Shown here piece by piece: positions 17,146 to 25,217 of a DNA stretch of 48,612 nucleotides. Source of the DNA: Acidimicrobiaceae bacterium (GTDB lineage: Bacteria > Actinomycetota > Acidimicrobiia > Acidimicrobiales > UBA8190). The DNA lies in contig PLZB01000033.1 of the NCBI GenBank assembly GCA_003151955.1, positions 1-48,612 of the forward strand. The letters run 5' to 3'. The position numbers and the translations under genes are program-made. Each line of letters opens with the position of its first letter. Positions within the stretch are counted from its first letter, which is position 1. The notes beneath the pieces were generated by a model. That model searched no databases, was not told the DNA's origin, and worked only from the letters and a program-made list of their open reading frames with translations.

Positions 17146-18453
17146 TCAGGGCTCGTCCACCCAGGCGGTTCCGTCCCAGCGCATCCGGGCCGTCCACTGG
17201 GTGCCGTCCCAGTAGACCTGGGCGTGGGGGTCGCCGGCCTCGGGATGCCAGCCGATCTCGGGGGAGGGTCCCGGGGGAGGGGAGCTCTCCTCGGGAACCG
17301 TCGGGGCGGCCTGGGGGACCGGGGCGGACAGGGCTCCGGCCAGGAGATCGTCGAAGGAGACGGAGGCCGGCGCCGGGGCCACCACCACCGGGGCCGGGGC
17401 CGGGGTGGGGGCGTCGAACACGGGGAGGCCGGTGGCCTGGTAGCCCGACCCGGGAGGGGAAGGCGCCGCCATCGGGTCGGCGGCGTACCCGGGGGTCGGA
17501 TAGGCGGCCGCCCCGTAGCCGTTCGGGGTGCCGTAGCCGGGGGGCGCTCCGTAGCCGGGGGGGCCGTAGCCCATTGCGGGCTCGTAGCCCGCGATCCCTC
17601 CGCCGGCACCGCGTCCCTTCGAGGACACCCCGGCGAACGTCGGGTCGTAGCCCGAGTAGGCCGCCGGACGGCTCCTGCGCCCGCCGAACAGGCTTCTCCC
17701 GATCAACGACCCCAGGGCGTAGGCAAGGCCACTGGCCAGTCCCAGCAGGACGGTGAGCAGGACGACGGTGAGAACCTTGGGGGAGGGTTTGGCCATCGCC
17801 CCCCGGATCAGGCCGACCAGGAAGAACAGGAGCGCAGCTCCGGCACCGAGGAGGATGGCGAAGCCCAGCGGGGTGATGATGGTGGAATCGGGGGCGGCGA
17901 CCAGCAGTTGCGACACCATCGGGGCGAGGAGGTCGTTGCCGACGGGGCTCGGACCGATCGACAGGGCCATCGAGAAGGTGCCGCCCCGCGCCTGGACGAC
18001 GGCGTCGACCTGGAGCTGGTCACCGTTGGGTCCCGTGGTGGTGCAGGTGGCCTGGGCCGTGTTCGGGACTCCTGGGATCGGGGAGACGGCAGTGCCGGGG
18101 CAGATGCCAGCGAGCCCGTTGTCGACGGTATCGGAGGAAAGGCCGTTCTCGGTGATGAGGGCCAGGACCACCACGGAGCTGTGATCCGGCGCCAGCCAAC
18201 CCTCGAAGGCGAACTTGTAGCTGCCCCAGATGGGCTTCATGGCGTCGAGCTGGTTCACGCTGGACTGAGGAATCGTTTCCGTCGACCATCCCGGCTCAGG
18301 GTTCTGGGCCGAGACGATCTGGTCGAGGCCGCTGTCGCCGGCGGCGGCGGCCGGACCGGCCCAGATCCCGACCAGGCCGAAGGCAAGCACCAACGGTCCG
18401 AGCAGTCCCCTCAGCCGGAGGGACCTCTTCGTCCCGGTTGCGTGCCTCGTCAT
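17146..18453 (-). CDS. Membrane protein with C-terminal WDGT-type repeat (paralogue B)
   Basis: 435 aa. A signal peptide (~1-35, ending PAAAAG) leads to an extracytoplasmic domain (~36-190) with two spaced Cys pairs (ICPG, ATCTTT), two membrane helices (~200-225, 235-260), then a cytoplasmic Gly/Tyr/Pro-rich low-complexity region (repeated GYGxP units) and a C-terminal module AGDPHAQVYWDGTQWTARMRW. That last module resembles the DUF2510-type actinobacterial cell-envelope domain. It is a tandem paralogue of the next gene upstream. A TAATCT box at 18492-18497, 38 bases before the ATG, may be its promoter; GGAAGG is the ribosome site. Function unknown. Confidence 0.72.
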   Translation of the reverse strand: MTRHATGTKRSLRLRGLLGPLVLAFGLVGIWAGPAAAAGDSGLDQIVSAQNPEPGWSTETIPQSSVNQLDAMKPIWGSYKFAFEGWLAPDHSSVVVLALITENGLSSDTVDNGLAGICPGTAVSPIPGVPNTAQATCTTTGPNGDQLQVDAVVQARGGTFSMALSIGPSPVGNDLLAPMVSQLLVAAPDSTIITPLGFAILLGAGAALLFFLVGLIRGAMAKPSPKVLTVVLLTVLLGLASGLAYALGSLIGRSLFGGRRSRPAAYSGYDPTFAGVSSKGRGAGGGIAGYEPAMGYGPPGYGAPPGYGTPNGYGAAAYPTPGYAADPMAAPSPPGSGYQATGLPVFDAPTPAPAPVVVAPAPASVSFDDLLAGALSAPVPQAAPTVPEESSPPPGPSPEIGWHPEAGDPHAQVYWDGTQWTARMRWDGTAWVDEP

Positions 18454-18523
18454 CCCCCGACCTTCCGCCCCCGTGGACCGCGTCGGCCCCAAGATTAGGA
18501 CCTCGCCGCCCTCGTCGTCGCCA

Positions 18524-19684
18524 TCAGGGCTCGGACACCCAGGCGGACCCGTCCCAGCGCATCCGGGCCGTCCAGCCGGTGCCGTCCCAGTAGACCTGGG
18601 CGTAGGGGTCGCCGGCCTCGAGGTGCCAGCCGATCTCGAGGTCGGGTGGGGCGGCAGCGGCCGGGTCCGTCACCGTTGTCCCCCCGGCTCCGCCGGCGGG
18701 GGGTTCCCCGAGGGCCCGGGCCAGGAGGTCGTCGAGGGAGCGCTCGGGGACGGATGGGCCGACCGGGGCCGGTGCCGTCGGCTCCGGGGACGGGGACCCA
18801 CCCGGTGGAGGTCCCCATGCGCTCGTGCGGGACGCCTTCCGGTTCCGGCGGCTGATCCCGGCGAATGTCGGGTCGGGTCCTCTCACCGGGACGTGCCCCC
18901 CGGGGAAGGGGCGGAGGAAGGGCCGCCCGGCGGCGATGCCGAGGCGGTAGAGGACGCCGGTGAGCAGGCCGAGGATGACGGTCAGGAGGATGAGGGAGAG
19001 TGCGGTCGGGTCGGGGACCCCGTCTCGACCCCGGAGGAAGCCGGCCACCAGGAAGACGAGGCCCATGAGTCCGGAGATCCCGAAGTAGGCCTGGAGGGGG
19101 GTCACGATGGTCGACTGGGGGGCGGCGACCAGGATGGTGGCGGCCGCCGCGGCCAGGGCCGCGAAGGGGAGGGGGGCGGGCCCGTAGGAGAAGGCCAGGA
19201 CGAAGGTACCCCCCCGCTGGGCCACGACGGCGTTGGCGGCCTGGGTGGTGTTGTCGGCGGTGACGGAGCAGGAAGCCTGGGAGGCGTTGGTCAGGCCGGG
19301 TACCGGATCGGGGCTGCCGTGCTGGCTGGCACCGCAGATGGCGGCGATCCCGTCGGCCGACGTGTCGGCCGAGAGCCCGGTCTGGGCCACGAGGGCCAAC
19401 CCGATCACGGCCTGCTGATCGGGAGCGGTCCAGAGCTCGAGCGCGGAGCGATCGCTGCCCAGGGTGGGTTGGAGGGCGTTGAGCTGGGTCTCGGTGGCGG
19501 GAGGGACGGTGGTCGGGTCCCAGGAGGGTTGGGGGTTGTGGGTCAGGAGGACCTGGTCCAGGGAGGAGTCACCGACGGCGGCAGCCGGGGCGCTCCAGAG
19601 ACCGACGGTGGCAACGACGAGCGCCAAGGCAGCCAGCCATGGCCACCGACCGTCCGATCGCCTGGCCAGCTCCGTCCTCCGCAT
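18524..19684 (-). CDS. Membrane protein with C-terminal WDGT-type repeat (paralogue A)
   Basis: 386 aa with the same architecture as its downstream neighbour: signal peptide ending PAAAVG, extracytoplasmic domain with matching Cys positions (AICGAS, ASCSVT), two helices (~190-215, 225-255), a shorter Pro/Ser-rich region and the C-terminal AGDPYAQVYWDGTGWTARMRW module. The two share PTFAGxSxK/R and ITPL/ VTPL landmarks, so they arose by duplication; the low-complexity segment is expanded only in the other copy. The ATG at 19684 follows GGGGGA; TAAGAT at 19734-19739 is a possible -10. Function unknown; the domain suggests envelope association. Confidence 0.72.
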   Translation of the reverse strand: MRRTELARRSDGRWPWLAALALVVATVGLWSAPAAAVGDSSLDQVLLTHNPQPSWDPTTVPPATETQLNALQPTLGSDRSALELWTAPDQQAVIGLALVAQTGLSADTSADGIAAICGASQHGSPDPVPGLTNASQASCSVTADNTTQAANAVVAQRGGTFVLAFSYGPAPLPFAALAAAAATILVAAPQSTIVTPLQAYFGISGLMGLVFLVAGFLRGRDGVPDPTALSLILLTVILGLLTGVLYRLGIAAGRPFLRPFPGGHVPVRGPDPTFAGISRRNRKASRTSAWGPPPGGSPSPEPTAPAPVGPSVPERSLDDLLARALGEPPAGGAGGTTVTDPAAAAPPDLEIGWHLEAGDPYAQVYWDGTGWTARMRWDGSAWVSEP

Positions 19685-19772
19685 CCGGATCCCCCGACCT
19701 CGAGGTGTCCTGCCAGGCACCCTGGAAGCGGCGATCTTATCCCGGCCGCCTGTGAAAGAGGGCGGATGGCCC

Positions 19773-20327
19773 TCAGTCCCAGAGACGGGCCGGAGCCTTC
19801 CCGACGGGGTAGTGGCCGGGGAGCCGTTCCCCGGACATGGCCCGGTCCATCCGGCTCTGCATCCCGGGGGTGAGGACCCCCTTGCGGATCATCTCGAGGA
19901 AGAGGGCACCGGCATTGCCGACGTCGAAGAAGTCCCGCTGCCAGCTCCACATCCCGTCGCCGCCGTAGCGGAACCAGCTCCCCCCGAAGCCGACGACCTC
20001 GTAGGGGGAACCGTCGTCGCGGGTGACGTCGGCGACCTGCTTCCAGAGCCCGAGGACCTCGCCCTGGGCCTCGTCGATGAGGACCTTCTGGTAGGGGTAG
20101 CTCCAACCCTCGAGGCCGGTCATCTCCAGACCGAGGGCGATGTCGCGGATCTCGTCGCGGCCGACGGCCATGAACTCGTCGTTGGGGCCGACGTTCCAGC
20201 CGTAGGTGGCGTCGTCGGTGTAGAAGTCGGCCATGGGACGCCAGTCCCGGTCGGCCTCGCAGCGGCGGTTGATCTCCAGCCACCGCTCGACCATGGTCTC
20301 GAGCTCGGGGCGTGGGAATGCCGGCAT
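19773..20327 (-). CDS. NTF2-like / SnoaL-type protein
   Basis: 184 aa. The alpha+beta cone of the NTF2 superfamily is visible: VERWLEINRRCEADRDWRPMADFYTDDATY, then EFMAVGRDEIRDIALG and a strand set around WFRYGGDGMWSWQRDFFD. Members include ketosteroid isomerases and small hydratases, and others with no catalysis. It begins 2 bases after the ferredoxin stop, so it is the last gene of the P450 operon. In M. tuberculosis a ketosteroid-isomerase-like protein (Rv0760c) is near the same genes, though shorter, so a step on the same substrate is reasonable but unproved. Confidence 0.8.
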   Translation of the reverse strand: MPAFPRPELETMVERWLEINRRCEADRDWRPMADFYTDDATYGWNVGPNDEFMAVGRDEIRDIALGLEMTGLEGWSYPYQKVLIDEAQGEVLGLWKQVADVTRDDGSPYEVVGFGGSWFRYGGDGMWSWQRDFFDVGNAGALFLEMIRKGVLTPGMQSRMDRAMSGERLPGHYPVGKAPARLWD

Positions 20328-20329
20328 GT

Positions 20330-20524
20330 TCAGTCCTCCTCGATCCGCAGGGCGTGGGTGGGGCAGTAGCGGACGGCCAGTTCGAGCTCGGCCCTCCTGG
20401 CTTCCGGCGGGGTCTGGTCCAGCACGGTCATGACCCCCTTCTTGGAGACGGCGAAGAGCTCGGGGGCCTCGGCCTCGCAGGCGGCGTGGCCCTGGCAGAG
20501 ATCCCGGTCGACGACGATCCTCAC
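20330..20524 (-). CDS. Single-cluster ferredoxin, P450 partner
   Basis: 64 aa. The cluster ligands are C10-x2-H13-x2-C16 and C54-P55: the second ligand position of a normal [4Fe-4S] site is His, typical of actinobacterial ferredoxins that serve P450s and often hold a [3Fe-4S] cluster. The GTG start at 20524 overlaps the CYP51 stop by 4 bases, so the two are translationally coupled, as electron donor and acceptor. The M. tuberculosis equivalent is Rv0763c next to cyp51. No ferredoxin reductase gene lies in the window. Confidence 0.92.
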   Translation of the reverse strand: MRIVVDRDLCQGHAACEAEAPELFAVSKKGVMTVLDQTPPEARRAELELAVRYCPTHALRIEED

Positions 20525-21912
20525 CCGGCCGGGCCCGGCGACCGGCGGTGGTAGCGGACCCGGCAGGGCTGCTGGAGCTGGACGACCATCTTGGAGTGGT
20601 CGTTGCGGTAGGTGTCGAGGGGCTGGGCCGCCTCGAAGGACCAGCCCTGGAGGAGGACGGAGAAGATGGCCTTTAGCTGCATCATGGCGAAGGGGGCCCC
20701 GACACAGCGGTGGCGACCGGCCCCGAAGGGGATCCAGTCCCAGGGGTTGGCCACGTCCTCGTTGCGGGGGTCGAGGTAGCGCTCGGGGACGAAGGCGTCG
20801 GGGTCGGGGAAGCTCTCGGGGATGCGGTTGGAGACGGCCAGGCTGGCTGCCACCAGGGAGCCGGCCGGGATCCGCATGCCGCCGTAGGTGACGTCGCGCT
20901 GGGCCACCCGCATGACGACGATGAGGGGGGGGTGGAGCCGGAGGGCCTCCTTGATCGCCGACTCCAGCCGGGGGATCTCCCGGAGGGCCTGGAAGCTGAC
21001 CTCCGATCCGTCGGCGTAGAGGCTGTCGAGCTCGGCGTTGACGGTGGCGAGCTCGTCGGGGTGGCGGAGGAGCTCGATGAGGGTCCAGGCCGCGGTGCCC
21101 GAGGTGGTGTGGTGGCCGGCGAACATCATGGAGATGAACATCCCGGTGACCTCGTCGGCGGCGAAGCGGTCGGTGCCGTCCTCGTTGCGGACCGACATGA
21201 GGACGTCGAGGAGGTCGCGGTCGTCCTCGGTGGCGGCGGGCCCGGTCCGGCGGCGGTCCATGATGGCCTGGACCAGCTCGACCAGGCCGACCCGGGCCGC
21301 GTCGCGGCGACGGAAGGTCTCGATGTCGGCATAGGGGTCGACGTAGGCGATGGCGTCGGTTCCCTGCTCGAGGTCGTGGTAGAGCCGGGCGAAGCGGCCG
21401 TCGAGCTCCCGGCGGAACTTCTGGCCGATGAGGCAGGCCGAGGAGGTGTAGATGGTGAGCTCGGCGAACCAGTCGAGGAGGTCGATCTCGCCTTCGTCGT
21501 CCCAGCCGGCCACCATGGCGTCGACCTCGGCCGCGATGGTCGCGGCGTGGCCCCGCATGAACTTGTCCCGGAGGGCCTGGTTGTGGAGCATCTCCCGGCG
21601 CCGCTCGGGGGGGGCGTCGAAGACGACCCCCTCGCCGAAGATGGGCTTCATGAAGGGATAGGCCTCGGCCTGGTCGAAGAGCTCCTCGGGGGCCCGGAAG
21701 AAGAACTCGTTGGCCCCGGCCCCGGTGCAGAGGATGACGTCGCGGCCCCCCATCTGGAACCGGCCCAGGTCGCCGCACTCGGCCCGGACCCGGGCCATGA
21801 GGCCGATGGGATCGTGACGGAGCTCGTCGAGGTGGTCGCCGCTCCCGTCCCCCCCGGAGACCATGGGGGGGAGACCCAGCTCGGTGCTACCCACGTCGGT
21901 GCTGGTGGTCAT
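20521..21912 (-). CDS. cyp51: Cytochrome P450, CYP51 family (sterol 14-alpha-demethylase-like)
   Basis: 463 aa. Strong CYP51 hallmarks: I-helix FAGHHTTSGTAAWTLIELLRH (AGHHTT 265-270), ExxR at 322-325 followed by LRLHPPL, and heme loop FGAGRHRCVG with the Cys ligand at 403. The C-terminal YRNDHSKMVVQLQQP is nearly the same as I recall for the M. tuberculosis enzyme. CYP51 removes the 14-alpha-methyl group of sterols in three oxidations; the natural bacterial substrate is unresolved where no sterol pathway exists. The ATG overlaps the upstream SDR stop (ATGA) and the end overlaps the ferredoxin. Soluble, as for actinobacterial P450s. Confidence 0.95.
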   Translation of the reverse strand: MTTSTDVGSTELGLPPMVSGGDGSGDHLDELRHDPIGLMARVRAECGDLGRFQMGGRDVILCTGAGANEFFFRAPEELFDQAEAYPFMKPIFGEGVVFDAPPERRREMLHNQALRDKFMRGHAATIAAEVDAMVAGWDDEGEIDLLDWFAELTIYTSSACLIGQKFRRELDGRFARLYHDLEQGTDAIAYVDPYADIETFRRRDAARVGLVELVQAIMDRRRTGPAATEDDRDLLDVLMSVRNEDGTDRFAADEVTGMFISMMFAGHHTTSGTAAWTLIELLRHPDELATVNAELDSLYADGSEVSFQALREIPRLESAIKEALRLHPPLIVVMRVAQRDVTYGGMRIPAGSLVAASLAVSNRIPESFPDPDAFVPERYLDPRNEDVANPWDWIPFGAGRHRCVGAPFAMMQLKAIFSVLLQGWSFEAAQPLDTYRNDHSKMVVQLQQPCRVRYHRRSPGPAG

Positions 21913-22694
21913 GACGCTCCTCTCGGGAGGGGTCCTTCGGGCTGGACCTCGACGACGGTGAAATGGGTGCCCCGCTCGGCGGTGACGGCGGCGAGGACGG
22001 CGGCGGCCACCCCCTCGGGGCGGAGGAAGTGGGAGTGGCGGGCCAGGCCCCAGCGGACCCACTCGTCGAGGACCTGCTGGGTGACGGCCGGGTCCCAGTC
22101 CATCCCCATCCCGGTCAGGGTGGGCCCGGGGCGGACGACCGAGGCCCGGACGCCGGTTCCCTCCCATTCCATCTGGAGGGCCCGGGCGTATCCCTCGAGG
22201 GCCCACTTGGAGGAGAGGTAGGCGGCCATCATCGGTCGGGGTCGCTCGACGACGTCGGAGGTGACGAGGACGACGTCGCCCCGGCGGCGCTCGACCATGG
22301 GTCGGGCCAGGCCGCCGACGAGGCGGTGGACTCCGACCAGGTTGACGTTGACCATGGCGTCGAGCGCCTCGGGGGTGGTCTCCAGGGCCGTCCCGGGCCA
22401 GATCTGGGCCGCGCTGGAGACGAGGATCTCGACGGGACCGAAGGCCTCGGGGGCGCCCTCGACGAAGGCCTCGATGGAGGCGGCCTGGGCCAGGTCGAGG
22501 GGGAGGGCTACGGCCTCACCCCCCTCGGCCGTGATGGCGTCGACCACCTGCTGGCAGACCTCGAGGCGCCGGGCCCCGAGGACGACGGGATGGCCGGCGG
22601 CGGCCAGGGCCCGGGCCGAGGCCATCCCGATCCCGGAGGAGGCGCCGGTGACGACGGCGGGACGGCGGAGGGGGTGGGGCTCGAAGGCGGCCAC
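21909..22694 (-). CDS. Short-chain dehydrogenase/reductase
   Basis: 261 aa, classical SDR length. Cofactor motif TGASSGIG at 16-23, the NAG-equivalent is SSAAQ (~93-97), active-site Ser146 and Y159-x3-K163 are present (AAYLSSKWAL). It should oxidise or reduce a hydroxyl/keto group with NAD(P). It lies between the two P450 genes with a 2-base gap upstream and a 4-base overlap downstream. Rv0765c holds the same place in M. tuberculosis. Start is GTG at 22694. The likely job is oxidation of an alcohol made by one of the P450s, an inference from context. Confidence 0.9.
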   Translation of the reverse strand: MAAFEPHPLRRPAVVTGASSGIGMASARALAAAGHPVVLGARRLEVCQQVVDAITAEGGEAVALPLDLAQAASIEAFVEGAPEAFGPVEILVSSAAQIWPGTALETTPEALDAMVNVNLVGVHRLVGGLARPMVERRRGDVVLVTSDVVERPRPMMAAYLSSKWALEGYARALQMEWEGTGVRASVVRPGPTLTGMGMDWDPAVTQQVLDEWVRWGLARHSHFLRPEGVAAAVLAAVTAERGTHFTVVEVQPEGPLPRGAS

Positions 22695-22696
22695 GG

Positions 22697-23902
22697 TCAG
22701 CGGGCCCGGATGGTGCTGGGGATGGCGGAGAAGCCCCGGACGTTGCTGGAGTGGACCCGGACGACGCCGGCCGGGTCGATGTCGTAGGAGGCCACCCGGG
22801 CCACCAGCTCCTCGAGACCGATCCGGGCCTCCAGGCGGGCCAGGGCCGCCCCCATGCAGAAGTGGCGGCCGCCCCCGAAGCTGATGAGCTTCTGGGTGTC
22901 CCGGTCGAGGTCGTAGCGGTCGGGGTCGTCGAAGACGTCCCCGTCGCGGTTGGCCGAGCCGATGAGGAGCAGGATCCGGGACCCTTCGGGGACGGTGGTG
23001 TCGTGGAGGGTGACCGGTCCCTTCGACACCCGGAGGAGGAGTTGGCTGGAGGTGTCGTAGCGGAGGGTCTCCTCGACCCAGTCGGGGATCCGGGCCGGAT
23101 CGGCGAAGGGCTTGGCCAGCTCGTCGGGGTGACGCCAGCCCCAGTACCAGGCGTTGCCGAGGAGCTTGGTGGTGGTCTCGTTGCCGGCCACGACGAGGAG
23201 GAAGAGGACGGCGATGATCTCGTCGTCGGTGAGGCGGTCCCCGTCGATCTCGGCCTCGATGAAGGCCGAGGTCAGGTCGTCCCGGGGGGTGCGGCGACGG
23301 TCGGCCACCATCTCGGCGTAGTAGACGGCCAGGTGGAGGGCGGCCTCCATGCCCTCGGGGGGGACGTCCTCGACGCCCTCCTGGCGGTGGACGACGAGGT
23401 CGGCCAGGCGGCGGAGCTCGGCCCGGTCGGCGACGGGGACACCCACCATCTCGGAGATGACGTCCATGGGCATCTTGCCGGCGAAGTCGGTGATGAAGTC
23501 GAAGTGGTCCTGCTCCAGGGCGGTCTCGATGTGGCCGGCGGCGATCTCCCGGATGCGGGGCTCGAGTTCGGCCACGGTCCGGGCGGTGAAGCCCTTGCCC
23601 ACGAGCGAGCGCATCCGGGTGTGGCGGGGGGGGTCCATGGCCAGGAAGGACATGGACCGCTGCGCGTGGGGGCCGAAGGCGGCCGGGTCGAGGGAGACGC
23701 CGTAGGAGTTGGAGTAGGTCTCGACGTCCCGGAAGGCCGAGAGGACGTCGGCGTGGCGGGAGAGGGCCCAGAAGTCGAGGTCCTCGTGGCGGTAGACGGG
23801 GGCCTCGGCCCGGAGACGGGCGTAGGTCGGGTAGGGGTCGTCGTGGATGGCGTAGTCGTAGGGGCTGAAGGCCACGGGGGCCTCGAGGCCGGTGTCGGTC
23901 AT
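22697..23902 (-). CDS. Cytochrome P450, CYP123-like
   Basis: 401 aa, usual for soluble bacterial class I P450s. I-helix VVAGNETTTKLLGNA (AGNETT 239-244), ExxR at 278-281 (EETLRYD), and heme loop SFGGGRHFCMG with Cys349 as ligand. PPRHTRMRSLVGKGFT is the C-helix region. The family is called CYP123-like from the conserved position next to cyp51 (Rv0766c) and general resemblance; another bacterial subfamily (CYP125/CYP142/CYP124 group) is possible. ATG at 23902 overlaps the TetR stop (ATGA). Electron supply presumably through the neighbouring ferredoxin. Confidence 0.9.
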   Translation of the reverse strand: MTDTGLEAPVAFSPYDYAIHDDPYPTYARLRAEAPVYRHEDLDFWALSRHADVLSAFRDVETYSNSYGVSLDPAAFGPHAQRSMSFLAMDPPRHTRMRSLVGKGFTARTVAELEPRIREIAAGHIETALEQDHFDFITDFAGKMPMDVISEMVGVPVADRAELRRLADLVVHRQEGVEDVPPEGMEAALHLAVYYAEMVADRRRTPRDDLTSAFIEAEIDGDRLTDDEIIAVLFLLVVAGNETTTKLLGNAWYWGWRHPDELAKPFADPARIPDWVEETLRYDTSSQLLLRVSKGPVTLHDTTVPEGSRILLLIGSANRDGDVFDDPDRYDLDRDTQKLISFGGGRHFCMGAALARLEARIGLEELVARVASYDIDPAGVVRVHSSNVRGFSAIPSTIRAR

Positions 23903-24474
23903 GACGTCTCTCCCAGGAGGAGTCGGGCCGCCTCGGCCACCCGCTCGGGGAGCTCCTCGAAGGTGAGGTGGCCGAGGCCGGCGGCCAGCATGGCCCCGGT
24001 GTAGGTGATGACGAGGACCCGGAGGACGGTGGGGTCGGTGGCCGGGCCCAGGGCGGTGACGAGCCGGCGGGCGATCTCGGCCCCCATCTTGTCCCGGACC
24101 GCCTTCACGTCGGGGCCGTTGTTCAGGAGGGCGGTGGTGCAGGCGGCCACCAGGGCCGGGCTCCCGGTCCCGAACCCCATGTCCCGGACGACCTGGGCCA
24201 CCCGGACACTCGCCGGTCGGGTCATGTCGGGATCGGGGACGTCCTCGGCGGTGGCCCGCTGCCAGAGGACCTCGGCCAGGAGGTGATCCTTGGAGCTGAA
24301 GTAGGTGTAGGCGGTGGCGGGGGCCACCCCGGCCCGCCTGGCGATGCTCCGGACGGTGATCTCGTCGTAGCCGGCCTCCTCGACCTCGACGGCGGCGGCG
24401 TCGACGAGCCCCTGGACCAGGGTGGTCTGCCGCTCGGTCAGGCTCCTGCGGACCGGTTCGGACATGACGGTCAC
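23899..24474 (-). CDS. TetR family transcriptional regulator
   Basis: 191 aa. The N-terminal helix-turn-helix (~12-60) has the family pattern: DEITVRSIARRAGVAPATAYTYFSSKDHLLAEVL. The C-terminal ligand domain is typical in length. It sits within the minus arm of the P450 cluster and is thus likely to control the divergent promoter at 25158-25217; that is inferred. GTG at 24474 is selected because it overlaps the stop of the gene upstream (GTGA); an ATG at 24465 is an alternative. Confidence 0.9.
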   Translation of the reverse strand: MTVMSEPVRRSLTERQTTLVQGLVDAAAVEVEEAGYDEITVRSIARRAGVAPATAYTYFSSKDHLLAEVLWQRATAEDVPDPDMTRPASVRVAQVVRDMGFGTGSPALVAACTTALLNNGPDVKAVRDKMGAEIARRLVTALGPATDPTVLRVLVITYTGAMLAAGLGHLTFEELPERVAEAARLLLGETS

Positions 24475-25157
24475 GCCGGACCGGCCCCGGCGGGGATGTG
24501 GGGGGTGCCGTCCTTCATGGGGGGGAAGGCGAAGGTGGCGGCCGTGGTCATCCTGGTGATCTTGGTGATGTCGGCCTCGGGGAGCGTCTCGGTGTCGTCG
24601 TCGATGACGACCTCCCAGCGGCAGTGGGGGACCCGGTCTGAGGGGACCCGGGGGGGCCGGTGGACGTGGCGGATATGGGCCTTGGGGTTGACGGCCTGGG
24701 CCGTGACATCGAAGGTGCCGTCCTCGATGTGGTGGCACATGCTCGTCACCATCTTCTCCCCGAAGGGCTCGGCGTCCATGAGGGCGCCGCAGTACTGGAG
24801 CCAGAAGAAGCCGTGGTGGTCGTCGACGAGCTCGTAGTGGACGTCGAGGTAGTGGTGGGGGAAGCCGGGGTCGAGCTGGAGGAGCTTGAAGATGGCGGCC
24901 ACCCCGTCGCCCTCGACGGCCATGACCTGGCGGAGGCGGTCCCCGTAGACGGGGCTGGCCCCACGCCACTCCTCGATGGCGAGGGCCTCCATGGACTCGG
25001 ACCCGTGGCGGATGGCGATCGCCGCGCACATGGAGCGGTCCAGGATGTGGACGATGAGGGCGTACTCCCGGACGAGGCGGACGAGGGCCTCCTTGGAGAG
25101 GTCCTCGTAGTCGAAGTCGGGGTCGAATTCGCCGCTGTAGTCGTTGCGTTCGGTCAT
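24471..25157 (-). CDS. Conserved-looking protein of unknown function, first gene of P450 operon
   Basis: 228 aa. I cannot assign it. N-terminus acidic (NDYSGEFDPDFDYEDLSKEAL), then helices, and a core rich in His, Cys and aromatics: FPHHYLDVHYELVDDHHGFFW, YCGALMDAEPFGEKMV and SMCHHIEDGTFD, followed by HIRHVHRPPR. The clustering of His/Cys would suit metal binding or an active site. No signal peptide or membrane segment. It is the promoter-proximal gene of the seven-gene minus operon, overlapping the TetR start by 4 bases. A -10-like TATAGT lies 10 bases from its ATG, so the message may be leaderless or nearly so. Confidence 0.8.
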   Translation of the reverse strand: MTERNDYSGEFDPDFDYEDLSKEALVRLVREYALIVHILDRSMCAAIAIRHGSESMEALAIEEWRGASPVYGDRLRQVMAVEGDGVAAIFKLLQLDPGFPHHYLDVHYELVDDHHGFFWLQYCGALMDAEPFGEKMVTSMCHHIEDGTFDVTAQAVNPKAHIRHVHRPPRVPSDRVPHCRWEVVIDDDTETLPEADITKITRMTTAATFAFPPMKDGTPHIPAGAGPA

Positions 25158-25217
25158 CTGTCCAGACTATAGTCCAAACAGCAGTCCAAATCGAGTCCCA
25201 ATCTTCGGGGAGATGAG
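25158..25217. promoter_or_regulatory. Bidirectional promoter and repeat operator of the CYP51 cluster
   Basis: GACTATAGTC at 25165-25174 is a perfect palindrome and reads TATAGT on both strands (plus 25168-25173, minus 25171-25166), so one element could be the -10 for both arms. Three direct repeats follow: AGTCCAAA at 25171-25178 and 25183-25190, and AGTCCCAA at 25194-25201, spaced 12 and 11 bases, about one helical turn. They may be binding sites for the cluster's TetR regulator. GGGGAGATGAG before 25218 is the plus-arm ribosome site. Confidence 0.5.

Noticed and set aside
25158..25217. KstR-type operator (TNNAAC-NN-GTTNNA) for cholesterol regulon control
   Set aside because: No such motif is present; the repeats here are AGTCCAAA type.
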